A stretch of 64,000 bases of DNA from Bacillota bacterium (GTDB taxonomy: Bacteria > Bacillota > Clostridia > Acetivibrionales > DTU013): NCBI GenBank assembly GCA_023409735.1, contig JAEYRB010000062.1, forward strand, positions 1 to 64,000, in the 5' to 3' direction. The translations under genes and the position numbers were made by a program. This document shows, piece after piece, positions 26,490 through 34,874 of the stretch (positions are counted from its first letter, which is position 1; each line of letters begins with the position of its first letter). The notes beneath the pieces are model-generated. The model saw only the letters and a program-made list of their open reading frames with translations, did not search any database and was not told the origin of the DNA.

Positions 26490-27704
26490 ATGCTTGATAA
26501 AATTAGAATGAATACACCTCTGGTCGAGATGGATGGCGACGAGATGACCAGAATCGTCTGGAACATGATAAAGGAGATATTGCTTGAGCCTTATATTAAC
26601 CTGAATACAGAGTACTATGATCTTGGCCTTAAGCATAGGGATGAAACCAATGACCAGGTCACTATTGATGCGGCTAATGCCACAAAGAAATACGGCGTAG
26701 CTGTAAAATGCGCTACTATTACTCCTAATGCTCAGAGAATGGAAGAGTATGATTTAAAGCAGATGTGGAAAAGCCCAAATGGTACTATAAGGGCAATTTT
26801 GGATGGTACAGTATTCAGAACACCAATAGTTGTTGATAGTATAAAGCCATTTGTTAAGACATGGAAAAAGCCCATAACGATCGCCAGACACGCTTACGGT
26901 GACATATATAAAAATACTGAATACCGAGTTCCGGGTGAAGGCAAAGCAGAGCTGGTGTTCACAGACAAGGAAGGAAGCAAGTCGCAGACTATTTTTGAAT
27001 TTAAGGATCCTGGCGTGATCATGGGAATGTATAATACGGATAAGTCTATCAGCAGCTTTGCCAGAGCCTGTTTCAACTATGCACTTGATGTAAAGCAGGA
27101 TCTATGGTTTGCTACAAAAGATACGATCTCCAAGAAATATGACCATAGATTCAAGGATGTATTCCAGGAGATATTCGAAAAAGAATACGCAGACAAATTT
27201 AATGATGCCGGAATAGAGTATTTTTACACTCTTATAGATGATGCCGTTGCTAGAGTTATAAGATCTGAGGGCGGTATGGTATGGGCGTGTAAGAATTATG
27301 ACGGAGATGTTATGTCAGATATGGTAGCGACAGCCTTTGGAAGTATAGCAATGATGACATCAGTACTGGTATCGCCGGAAGGACATTATGAGTATGAGGC
27401 TGCGCATGGTACTGTAACAAGGCACTATTATAAGCATCTTAAGGGCGAAGAAACCTCTACCAATTCCATGGCTACATTATTTGCCTGGACCGGTGCATTG
27501 AAAAAACGGGGCGAATTGGACGGCAATGCCGAGCTTATGGATTTTGCAGACACTTTGGAGTCTGCATCTATAAAGACAATCGATGAAGGTGTTATGACAA
27601 AGGAGCTTGCAGCACTCTCAGATATTAAAGACATTAAGGTTGTAAATACTGAAGACTTTCTCAGGGAGATAGCCAAGAGGCTTGATGCAATGCTGAAGGA
27701 GTGA
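26490..27704 (+). CDS. icd: NADP-dependent isocitrate dehydrogenase (type II)
   Basis: A cytosolic enzyme of 404 aa converting isocitrate to 2-oxoglutarate and CO2 with NADP+, supplying glutamate precursors. Landmarks are VEMDGDEMTRIVW at the N-terminus, the substrate-binding SPNGTIRAILDGTVFR, DDAVARVIRSEGG, and the AAHGTVTRHY region followed by the NADP-binding basic stretch. Length and motifs match homodimeric eukaryote-like (type II) enzymes. AGGAGAAGC lies upstream. The next gene starts four bases after its stop, so the two are probably co-transcribed. Confidence 0.97.
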   Translation: MLDKIRMNTPLVEMDGDEMTRIVWNMIKEILLEPYINLNTEYYDLGLKHRDETNDQVTIDAANATKKYGVAVKCATITPNAQRMEEYDLKQMWKSPNGTIRAILDGTVFRTPIVVDSIKPFVKTWKKPITIARHAYGDIYKNTEYRVPGEGKAELVFTDKEGSKSQTIFEFKDPGVIMGMYNTDKSISSFARACFNYALDVKQDLWFATKDTISKKYDHRFKDVFQEIFEKEYADKFNDAGIEYFYTLIDDAVARVIRSEGGMVWACKNYDGDVMSDMVATAFGSIAMMTSVLVSPEGHYEYEAAHGTVTRHYYKHLKGEETSTNSMATLFAWTGALKKRGELDGNAELMDFADTLESASIKTIDEGVMTKELAALSDIKDIKVVNTEDFLREIAKRLDAMLKE

Positions 27705-27708
27705 TTTT

Positions 27709-28965
27709 GTGTCAGTTTTGGAACTGGCCGGGAAAATTGCACAGGAAATATTAAGTGCATTTTTTCTCAACTATTTCTTCGTATTTTTATATATTGCGGT
27801 TATTATGTATATCAGAACCCAATATCAAAAGTATTCAGAGCTACAGACTGATATTTACGGAAGGCCTGCAAAATCGCTGAAGGAGATAACAGAAAAAATA
27901 ATCCTTACAGGGTTGATAGCAGGCTTTGCCGGTAGCTTTGTCACTGTTGCTGCAGGTATTACAATCGAACCTGATGCAATCAAAGGCTTGTTTTATATAA
28001 TGTTCATATTGATGCTATTCGACCTGAGGTTTGCGTGTATATCTTATGCAGCAGGAATTCTTGCAGTCATAAGCTTGGTTTCGGGAATCCCCAAGGTTAG
28101 TATACCGTCTCTTCTAGGACTTACGGCGGTATTGCAGTTGATCGAGAGCATACTTATCTTTATGACCCGTAAGGATGACTATATACCTGTTTACTTAAAT
28201 AAGAATGATGAAATAACAGGTGCATTTGTTATACGAAGGTTTTGGTTGATACCGATTGTATTTTTTTCATATATATTGCAAAAAGGCGGCTTTTCATTAG
28301 ATCTTTCGACTGACAGCTTTTTTATCTTCGGTGCTCCTTCATTGAAGGATAGTGCATATGCGCTGGGACTAGACTGCCTTATAGCTGTTTTATATTACGG
28401 AGATATTGCTATAACAAGACATCCTGAAAAAAAATGCACTCAAAATTCTGTTGCGATGTTGTGCTATAGTGTGAGCCTAATGATCATTGCTGTAATATCG
28501 GTCAGAATATCGTGGCTTCAATATTTTGGCGCAGCGTTCTGTATAGTTGGTCATGAAGCAGTTCATTTTTTCTCAGCGAGGCTCGAAAATCGTGGAAAGC
28601 CAATATACAATGCAGTCAGAAGAGGACTAAGAGTACTGGATGTTCTACCGGATAGTCATGCACAGAGAATGGGAATGGAACGTGGAGATATAATCTTGAG
28701 TATAAATAAAAATGATATTCAAACGGAAGAGGGAGTTGCTGAGGCATTGAGAGAGTTTCCAAACTATACTTGGATACGGGTGATCAGCTGGAGTGGCGAA
28801 GAAAAGACGCTGGAATATCAATGTTTCCCGGGAGGATATAACACCCTTGGAATAATAACAGTCCCGAGGGAAAAAGAAGTTACTTACAATACAGCCTATT
28901 TTGAAAAGATGAGCATAGTAAAAAATATCGTTAATCGTTTCAGAGGATTAGACGGAAGATTGTAA
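27709..28965 (+). CDS. Polytopic membrane protein with C-terminal PDZ domain, MinJ-like
   Basis: A 418-aa membrane protein. About seven to eight hydrophobic segments span residues 10-290, followed by a cytosolic PDZ domain at about 305-365 (VLDVLPDSHAQRMGMERGDIILSINK). This architecture matches MinJ, the adaptor that links MinD to DivIVA at the septum in Bacillus. The start is GTG, four bases after icd. The true role here is inferred from architecture only; a site-2-protease-like or other PDZ protein is less likely because no HExxH is present (HEAVHFF occurs but lacks the second metal motif). Confidence 0.7.
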   Translation: MSVLELAGKIAQEILSAFFLNYFFVFLYIAVIMYIRTQYQKYSELQTDIYGRPAKSLKEITEKIILTGLIAGFAGSFVTVAAGITIEPDAIKGLFYIMFILMLFDLRFACISYAAGILAVISLVSGIPKVSIPSLLGLTAVLQLIESILIFMTRKDDYIPVYLNKNDEITGAFVIRRFWLIPIVFFSYILQKGGFSLDLSTDSFFIFGAPSLKDSAYALGLDCLIAVLYYGDIAITRHPEKKCTQNSVAMLCYSVSLMIIAVISVRISWLQYFGAAFCIVGHEAVHFFSARLENRGKPIYNAVRRGLRVLDVLPDSHAQRMGMERGDIILSINKNDIQTEEGVAEALREFPNYTWIRVISWSGEEKTLEYQCFPGGYNTLGIITVPREKEVTYNTAYFEKMSIVKNIVNRFRGLDGRL

Positions 28966-29212
28966 AGAATAAGGGAATAGATGTATAATGATATTATATA
29001 AAACCTGAACATTTATGATGCAGGCCTGGATTCGGAGATCTGCGGATCTGGTGCACCTTCAGATTGTTTTTGTGACCAGGGTATTTGTGAAAATCATGTT
29101 TTGGCTCCGAAGTACAATGTATATGAATACGGCTTGCCATGATTCATTATATTGTATTTTAAATTATTTTTAGAGTGTATTGCAGATGCCTTAACTGAAA
29201 GGGTGTAGATGT

Positions 29213-31135
29213 ATGGCGATGGGTGTACAAGAAGGCAGTAATAATTATATAACTGCACGCAAAGCAGGACTTAGGGAGTACTCGAGGAATATTTCCAAGG
29301 GACAGAGTGGTTACCTTCCTTTTTTGGAGGGCGTACTTAAGAATATTGAAATAGTATATGAGGTAGATCTTGGTATTGTTGAGCTTCCATTAAAAAAAGT
29401 CGTAGGAACATATACATATGCGAGAAGTAGGTCGTTTGCCGCTAATTTTATGCCGCTTCTTACCCCAAGCTCTGAATTTGGGCAAAAGTGGTCAAACTTG
29501 TGTGTAGCGCATCTAAATGAAGGAATACGAGATCCAATTAAGGTTTATGAATATATGAACCTGTTTTACGTTGTTGAAGGGAACAAACGAGTAAGCGTTC
29601 TGAAATACTTTGATGCGTATTCTTTCCGAGGTAAGGTCAGTAGGCTTGTACCTAAGAAGGATGAAAGCGACAACGATATTCTTATATATTACGAGTTTCT
29701 GGAGTTTTATAAAAGAACCGGAATCAATCTTATATGGTTTACTAAACGTAATTCGTTCAGCCAGCTGGGAATATATCTTGAAGAATACATGCCTGAGGTT
29801 ATACCGATGGGCATGGATAAATTTAAGTATTTTACAAACTACATATATCTTCCGTTCAGAAGAATTTACCTTGAACTGGGCGGACAAAAGCTGCCTATTA
29901 CTACAGGCGATGCGTTTTTGGAGTATATTAATATCTATGGTATGCCAGATCACATTGATGAGATGGATATTCGCGGTCAGCTGACAGGCTTTATATTGGA
30001 GCTCGAACAGATAAGCAGCAATAAAATGGCAGACATACAGACTATGCCTGTTGATAGTGGTGAAGGATTGATCAAAACACTTACTACCTTCGTCAGGCCT
30101 AAAGTCACTCCAAAGGTCGCTTTCGTATATGCAAAAAATGTTGAGACATCAAGCTGGACTTATTCGCAGGAGATGGGAAGAAACCATGTAAATAATGTGT
30201 TTGGAGATTCTATAGTAACATCATACGTTGATAATGTTCCTGAGCTTCCTGAAGCATATGATACATTAAAAAAGCTGGCTGAGGATGGAAATGATGTTGT
30301 TTTTGTTACAAGCCCGGCGCTGATTAATGAAACGTTGAAGGTAGCAATAGATTTCCCGGAGACAAAATTCCTTAACTGTTCAGAAACCCACTTCTATAAG
30401 CATGTGAACACATACTTTGGAAGAATATACGAACCAAGATTCCTTGCAGGTATGGCAGCGGGCGCAACTACAAAGACAAATATAATAGGATATGTAGGCA
30501 CTCATCCCATTCCTGGCGTGATAAACGGTATAAACTCCTTTGCACTTGGAGCGAGAATGGTAAACCCAAAAGCAATTGTTAAGGTAGAATGGCTTAATAG
30601 GTGGGATAGCAAGAAGTGCTCAGAGATGGCCAGCAATGAGCTGATAAAAAGCGGTGCCGATATAATATCACATCATGATACGCTGTCAAATAGAGAGTTC
30701 AACAGCGAGTTTGGTGTTTATCTTGTTAAAAGAAATGAAAACGGAGAAAGCCAGAATGAGTATATAGCTGCTCCTGTGTGGAATTGGGGAGTTTTTTATG
30801 AGAAAATGATAAGAAATCTGATCAAAAATTCCAGATCATTCGGCTCAGGGCAGAAGGTCGTTAACTTCTGGTGGGGCATGGACTCGGGTATTGTGGACTT
30901 CTTCTATTCTAAGAGACTTGTGCCAGGGGAAACACAAAAACTGCTGAATTTCATAAAGAACATGATTATAAATGGAACCTTCCATCCGTTTACCGGGCCA
31001 ATATACAGTCAGGACGGAAGCCTTATGGTTAAACAGGATCAACTGGCTACAAGAGAACAGATCATTAATATGAACTGGTTTGTAGATATTATCCAAAGCG
31101 AACTTCCGCAATCTGATTTAAAGGATATCTATTGA
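29213..31135 (+). CDS. Cytosolic fusion of a ParB-like domain with a BMP/Med substrate-binding domain
   Basis: A 640-aa protein with no signal peptide or membrane segment. Residues about 1-270 contain a ParB/sulfiredoxin-like core (IKVYEYMNLFYVVEGNKRVSVLKYF). Residues about 300-600 are a BMP/Med-type periplasmic-binding fold as found in nucleoside-binding lipoproteins (PKVAFVYAKN, FLAGMAAGATTKTNIIGYVGTHPIPGVINGINSFALGA). BMP domains normally sit outside the cell on a lipoprotein, so the cytosolic fusion points to ligand sensing (nucleoside-like) rather than transport. It has no transporter neighbours and its own terminator. Confidence 0.78.
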   Translation: MAMGVQEGSNNYITARKAGLREYSRNISKGQSGYLPFLEGVLKNIEIVYEVDLGIVELPLKKVVGTYTYARSRSFAANFMPLLTPSSEFGQKWSNLCVAHLNEGIRDPIKVYEYMNLFYVVEGNKRVSVLKYFDAYSFRGKVSRLVPKKDESDNDILIYYEFLEFYKRTGINLIWFTKRNSFSQLGIYLEEYMPEVIPMGMDKFKYFTNYIYLPFRRIYLELGGQKLPITTGDAFLEYINIYGMPDHIDEMDIRGQLTGFILELEQISSNKMADIQTMPVDSGEGLIKTLTTFVRPKVTPKVAFVYAKNVETSSWTYSQEMGRNHVNNVFGDSIVTSYVDNVPELPEAYDTLKKLAEDGNDVVFVTSPALINETLKVAIDFPETKFLNCSETHFYKHVNTYFGRIYEPRFLAGMAAGATTKTNIIGYVGTHPIPGVINGINSFALGARMVNPKAIVKVEWLNRWDSKKCSEMASNELIKSGADIISHHDTLSNREFNSEFGVYLVKRNENGESQNEYIAAPVWNWGVFYEKMIRNLIKNSRSFGSGQKVVNFWWGMDSGIVDFFYSKRLVPGETQKLLNFIKNMIINGTFHPFTGPIYSQDGSLMVKQDQLATREQIINMNWFVDIIQSELPQSDLKDIY

Positions 31136-31139
31136 ATAA

Positions 31140-31174
31140 GGCTGCCAAGGGAGAATTCCTGAGGCAGTTTTTTT
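31140..31174 (+). terminator. Intrinsic terminator of the ParB/BMP fusion gene
   Basis: CTGCC / GGCAG outer stem with inner AGG / CCT pairing, followed by seven T. It starts five bases after the stop codon. Confidence 0.85.
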
Positions 31175-31188
31175 CTGCCAGTTTTATT

Positions 31189-31252
31189 TATGGCGTTGTA
31201 CCTCCGTTCTGCAGCAAAAATACAAGGAGGGCTCGATGCCCCCCTGAAAATT
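31189..31252 (+). repeat. Dispersed post-terminator repeat, copy 3 of 4
   Basis: TATGGCGTTG, then GCAGCAAAAA, then GGAGGGCTCGATGCCCCCC. It begins within 20 bases of the T-run of the preceding terminator. Confidence 0.8.
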
Positions 31253-31376
31253 CTATTGTTAAGATATTTGTGATCTGGTAATGCCAAAATTTTAAATTAC
31301 ACACATGTAAAAATAACTTCTGTGGCTTGCAGCACTAAGCTTATGCAGCAGATATAATGCTCAGAAAAGTGACTGC

Positions 31377-31970
31377 TTAGAATGCACAGTCAAGTAATTG
31401 GTATCCATATGCGTTAATTATAGTAGTATCCTTATATTGGCGAACTCTCTGCTGAACTTTATAGTTCAAATGCTGATGACCATGGAAAAAATACTTGGGA
31501 GAGTATTTATCCATAAGAGTTAAAAAACCTTCAAAGCCTTGATGCGCACGATCTTCTCCGTCTCCAAGTCCGTGGGCGGGTGAATGTGTAAGAAGAATGT
31601 CAAAACCATTGTTTTTCCTTATGGTTCGTTTAAGCTTCCTAATCCTTTTGTTCATTTCTTCATTTGTATATTGAAATTGTTGTTGGTTATAGCACATGGA
31701 TCCGCCAAGTCCCAGTATTCTTACGCCCTTGTATGTAATTATTGTGTCGTCGGCAGAAACACAGCCCTCAGGCGGATTGCTGATATAGGTCTTATTGTGA
31801 TTACCCGGAACATAATAAAGCGGTGCCTTTATCATTGTAACCAGAAAAGAAAGATACTCAGCCTTCAGGTCGCCGCATGATAGAATGAGCTCCACATCTT
31901 TAAAGCGTTCATGATCAAAATAGTCCCAAATATATGATTCTTCCTTGTCTGATACAACTAATATTTTCAT
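31377..31970 (-). CDS. Calcineurin-like metallophosphoesterase
   Basis: A 197-aa cytosolic phosphoesterase. Metal-binding motifs are visible in order: SCGD (about 32-35), PGNHN (about 56-60), THS (about 128-130) and GHQH (about 163-166). The first motif, usually DxH, reads VSDKEE, as in a subset of the family. The target (protein, nucleotide or phosphodiester) is unknown. It is a single gene on the minus strand between two unrelated plus-strand genes. Confidence 0.9.
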   Translation of the reverse strand: MKILVVSDKEESYIWDYFDHERFKDVELILSCGDLKAEYLSFLVTMIKAPLYYVPGNHNKTYISNPPEGCVSADDTIITYKGVRILGLGGSMCYNQQQFQYTNEEMNKRIRKLKRTIRKNNGFDILLTHSPAHGLGDGEDRAHQGFEGFLTLMDKYSPKYFFHGHQHLNYKVQQRVRQYKDTTIINAYGYQLLDCAF

Positions 31971-32266
31971 TATTAATAACCAACTCTGTTTATATTTTTA
32001 TAGTATATTGATTTACTAACATATTATAATGTATTCGGAATGTTTAAACAACAAAAATCAATAGAATATTCAATTATACATAATATGTAAAACCAAATAA
32101 ACGAATTAAAACAAAAATGCCTTGAAATGCATAATTAAAGAACGTATTACAGGTAATGACTTAACAATAAATTACATTGCGGATATTGAAGTATGGTTAT
32201 ATAATACCGATGTTCCATGTAATGAAAAATATTAGAAATTGAGCCAATTATGTCAGGAGGACTATT

Positions 32267-34168
32267 ATGTATTCGGTAATTACAACAGACGAGACTAAAT
32301 GTATGGGTTGTAATAAGTGTATTCTGGAATGTCCAGTTACTAATGCCAACATTTCAGCATTAAAAGACGGGGTTAGCATAACTCACGTAGATCAGAGCAA
32401 ATGTATTATGTGCGGCCGATGCCTTGAGGTATGCAAGCATAATGCCAGGGATTACCAGGATGATACCGAAAGCTTTTTCAACGACCTGATTAACGGGAAA
32501 AAACTTAACATAATAGCTGCACCTGCTATTAAAACCAACTTTACAGAATATAAAAGATTGTTTGGCTTTATAAATAGTAAAAACAAAGCTGCTTCGTTCT
32601 ATGACGTATCGCTGGGGGCCGATATAACAACATGGGCGTATCTTAAGGCTATAAAGAATAAGAAGCTTGATTCTGTTATCTCGCAGCCATGTCCTGCTAT
32701 TGTCAACTATGTTCAGAAATATAAGCATGAGCTTATACCGATGCTTGCCCCTATACAAAGTCCAATGATGTGTACAGCAGTCTATTTAAAAAAATATTTG
32801 AAGCTTGACGGAGACATTTGCTTTCTATCCCCGTGTGTAGCTAAGATTTCTGAAATAATAGACCCTAATACGCAAGGGCTGGTTAAGTATAATGTTACTT
32901 TTAAAAAGCTACAGGATTATCTTAAAAAGAATAATATTGATCTTTCAAAATTCGAACAGAAGGATTTTGTTGAATCGGTTCTTGGCCTGGGGGATATTTA
33001 CAGTATTCCGGGAGGACTAAAGGAAAATGTATATCTCTATAAGCCAGATGCCTGGGTAAAGCAGGTGGAAGGCACAAATATGGCATATAATTATCTTGAA
33101 GAGTATTTTAAGAGACATAATAACAATAAACAACTGCCTTTACTGGTAGATGTCCTGAACTGTGAGAATGGCTGCAACATGGGCTCGGGTACGAGAAAGG
33201 ATATAGACCTTACAGACGTTGATTATGAAATGTACAATCTCAAGCTTGCGAAGAAAGGAAGGCTTAAATCAAAGCCAGCCAAGCTGTGGGCTCATTTTGA
33301 CAAGCTACTTAGGGTTGAGGATTTTGAAAGGAAATATACGCCTGAGAAAAATACCGATTATAAGCATCCTAATGAAAATGAGGCTGATGCTATTTACAAT
33401 AGCCTTTATAAGACAACAAAAGAATCAAGGACTCGCGATTGTAACTCGTGTGGCTATGGCACCTGTGAAAAAATGATAGCTGCAATATTTAACGGTTTTA
33501 ATCATGTGGAAAACTGTATAGATTATAATCTACATGTTTCAGCTGCTAAAGCCAGTGTTGACAAGAAAAACAAGGAGATAACAGATGCATTTAATAAGCT
33601 GGGTGAGTTGAGCAAGGAACGCAGCAGAAAGCTTGAAATGTTGAAAATACGTGTCGAGGATATAACTCATTCTATAGAGGATGTCTCATCAACGGCTGAT
33701 AAAAATTCTGAAAGAATAGCAAGTATTTGCCAGGATACAGAGGGATTGCTAAGGATTTCAAAGAACCTTCAGGGAAGGATCGAGAAAATGAGAGCCTCAA
33801 TAGAGAGCTTTTCTAAGGCAACTGGTGAGATAATGGCAATATCGGATAGAACAAAGCTCCTTTCATTAAATGCCTCAATAGAAGCGGCACACGCAGGAGA
33901 CTATGGAACTGGATTTTTGGTAGTAGCGGAGGAGGTTAAAAAGCTTTCAGAAAGCTCCAAAATTTCTGCCAGGGCTACGCAAAATGATGAGAGCAATATG
34001 AATGCAGAAATAGAGCAGATAATATCTTTATCAAACGAGATGGAAAGAAGAGTAGAAGCTGTCAACAATGAGATTACCAGTATAGCTGCTATGCTGCAGG
34101 TAACTACTGCACGAAGCGACGAAATGTTAAAAACAGCTAAAATGCTGCTTGATGAACAGCACGCATAG
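32267..34168 (+). CDS. Sensory [FeFe]-hydrogenase-like protein fused to a methyl-accepting chemotaxis signalling domain
   Basis: A 633-aa soluble protein. Two ferredoxin-type 4Fe-4S sites (Cys12/15/18/22 and Cys46/49/52/56) are followed by an H-cluster domain with L1 PCP (Cys142), L2 SPCVAK (Cys190) and L3 NCENGC (Cys299, Cys303). All four H-cluster cysteines are kept, but the proton-relay Cys of TSCCP is Pro. A CNSCGYGTC Fe-S motif (Cys392-400) comes next, then a helical chemoreceptor-type signalling domain at about 485-585 (TKLLSLNASIEAAHAG, VAEEVKKLSESS). This is the layout of group C/D sensory hydrogenases. It probably senses H2 or redox state and signals to a kinase or chemotaxis partner not encoded here. 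AGGAGG precedes the ATG. Confidence 0.9.
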   Translation: MYSVITTDETKCMGCNKCILECPVTNANISALKDGVSITHVDQSKCIMCGRCLEVCKHNARDYQDDTESFFNDLINGKKLNIIAAPAIKTNFTEYKRLFGFINSKNKAASFYDVSLGADITTWAYLKAIKNKKLDSVISQPCPAIVNYVQKYKHELIPMLAPIQSPMMCTAVYLKKYLKLDGDICFLSPCVAKISEIIDPNTQGLVKYNVTFKKLQDYLKKNNIDLSKFEQKDFVESVLGLGDIYSIPGGLKENVYLYKPDAWVKQVEGTNMAYNYLEEYFKRHNNNKQLPLLVDVLNCENGCNMGSGTRKDIDLTDVDYEMYNLKLAKKGRLKSKPAKLWAHFDKLLRVEDFERKYTPEKNTDYKHPNENEADAIYNSLYKTTKESRTRDCNSCGYGTCEKMIAAIFNGFNHVENCIDYNLHVSAAKASVDKKNKEITDAFNKLGELSKERSRKLEMLKIRVEDITHSIEDVSSTADKNSERIASICQDTEGLLRISKNLQGRIEKMRASIESFSKATGEIMAISDRTKLLSLNASIEAAHAGDYGTGFLVVAEEVKKLSESSKISARATQNDESNMNAEIEQIISLSNEMERRVEAVNNEITSIAAMLQVTTARSDEMLKTAKMLLDEQHA

Positions 34169-34264
34169 GGTATCGGCATTTAAAAGGGCATCGTTATTAT
34201 AAGTACTCAGCATTTGAATGATAGAATGTATAGGTTATCAGTTATTTATGTGATAGCAGGCTCA

Positions 34265-34471
34265 GTAGAAATACCACCCCAAATAAGTGTATCAAGTTTT
34301 ATGTGGTATTTAAATGGGAAAAGCAGCTTAATGATATTTGATTAATATGCAAACCGGCAGTTTTGGGCAGAAGGTTATTATGTAAGTACTGTAGGACTTA
34401 ACGAAGCAACCATTAGGAAATACTTCCAAGATCAAGAGAAGCACGACATAATGATTGATAAGTTAAGTTAA
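34265..34471 (+). pseudogene. Decayed IS200-type transposase (TnpA) C-terminal part
   Basis: The translation gives VEIPPQISVSSFMWYLNGKS, then a TAA stop, then FWAEGYYVSTVGLNEATIRKYFQ and DQEKHDIMIDKLS before a stop. These are the C-terminal hallmarks of Y1/HUH IS200 transposases. The N-terminal half with the HUH motif is missing; a stop lies where D-R-H-A is expected and about seven residues are deleted. The family tail KEYKDPFKG appears in another frame right after the stop. It is non-functional. Confidence 0.85.
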
Positions 34472-34650
34472 GTGAAAAGAATACAAAGACCCCTTCAAGG
34501 GGCAGCTGGTATTACGTTCCTCTCGGCAAAATTGGCAATGGCATAGTGGCTTGAACAATGTGAAAGCCAGCGTCTTTAGGCGCTGGCCTGTAACAAGCCC
34601 TTATAGGGCAAGAGAATACAACCGGCTAAGCCGGTTGATATGATTGCTAG
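34472..34650 (+). mobile_element. Right-end region of the IS200-type element, rich in hairpins
   Basis: Several compact hairpins follow the transposase remnant: CCCCTTCAAGGGG (34490-34502), GCCAGCG/CGCTGGC (34566-34587), GCCCTTATAGGGC (34597-34609) and AACCGGCT/AGCCGGTT (34620-34636). GAATACAA occurs twice. Such subterminal hairpins are how IS200/IS605 ends are recognised; the length (about 180 bp) is more than usual and would also suit a structured RNA. Confidence 0.65.
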
Positions 34651-34874
34651 GTAGTATTAATTTTTTTTGTGTTGAAATAATTAATAGTGTTGAAAGCTAT
34701 ATCGTGCTATAATAAAATTTATTATAACGAGACACTTCGTTGAAGCACTGGTGCACTAGGCTGTTGTAAAGGTAACTGGTGCTATTGCACTCAATATACT
34801 ATATGTATTTTGTATATTGAAATGAAGTGTTATTACTGTATGAGTATTTTATTGCTTGAGGGAGGAAGATATAC
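34651..34874. other. Leader region of asnS
   Basis: It holds an extended -10 element (TGCTATAAT at 34705-34713) with a poor -35. A leader of about 150 bases follows, with GGTGCACTAG and CTGGTGCTATTGCAC segments that can pair. No T-box consensus (AGGGTGGNACCGCG) was found. GAGGGAGGAAG precedes the GTG start. Confidence 0.45.

Noticed and set aside
34714..34874. T-box leader of asnS
   Set aside because: No AGGGTGGNACCGCG antiterminator sequence and no terminator stem before the start; only weak pairing segments.
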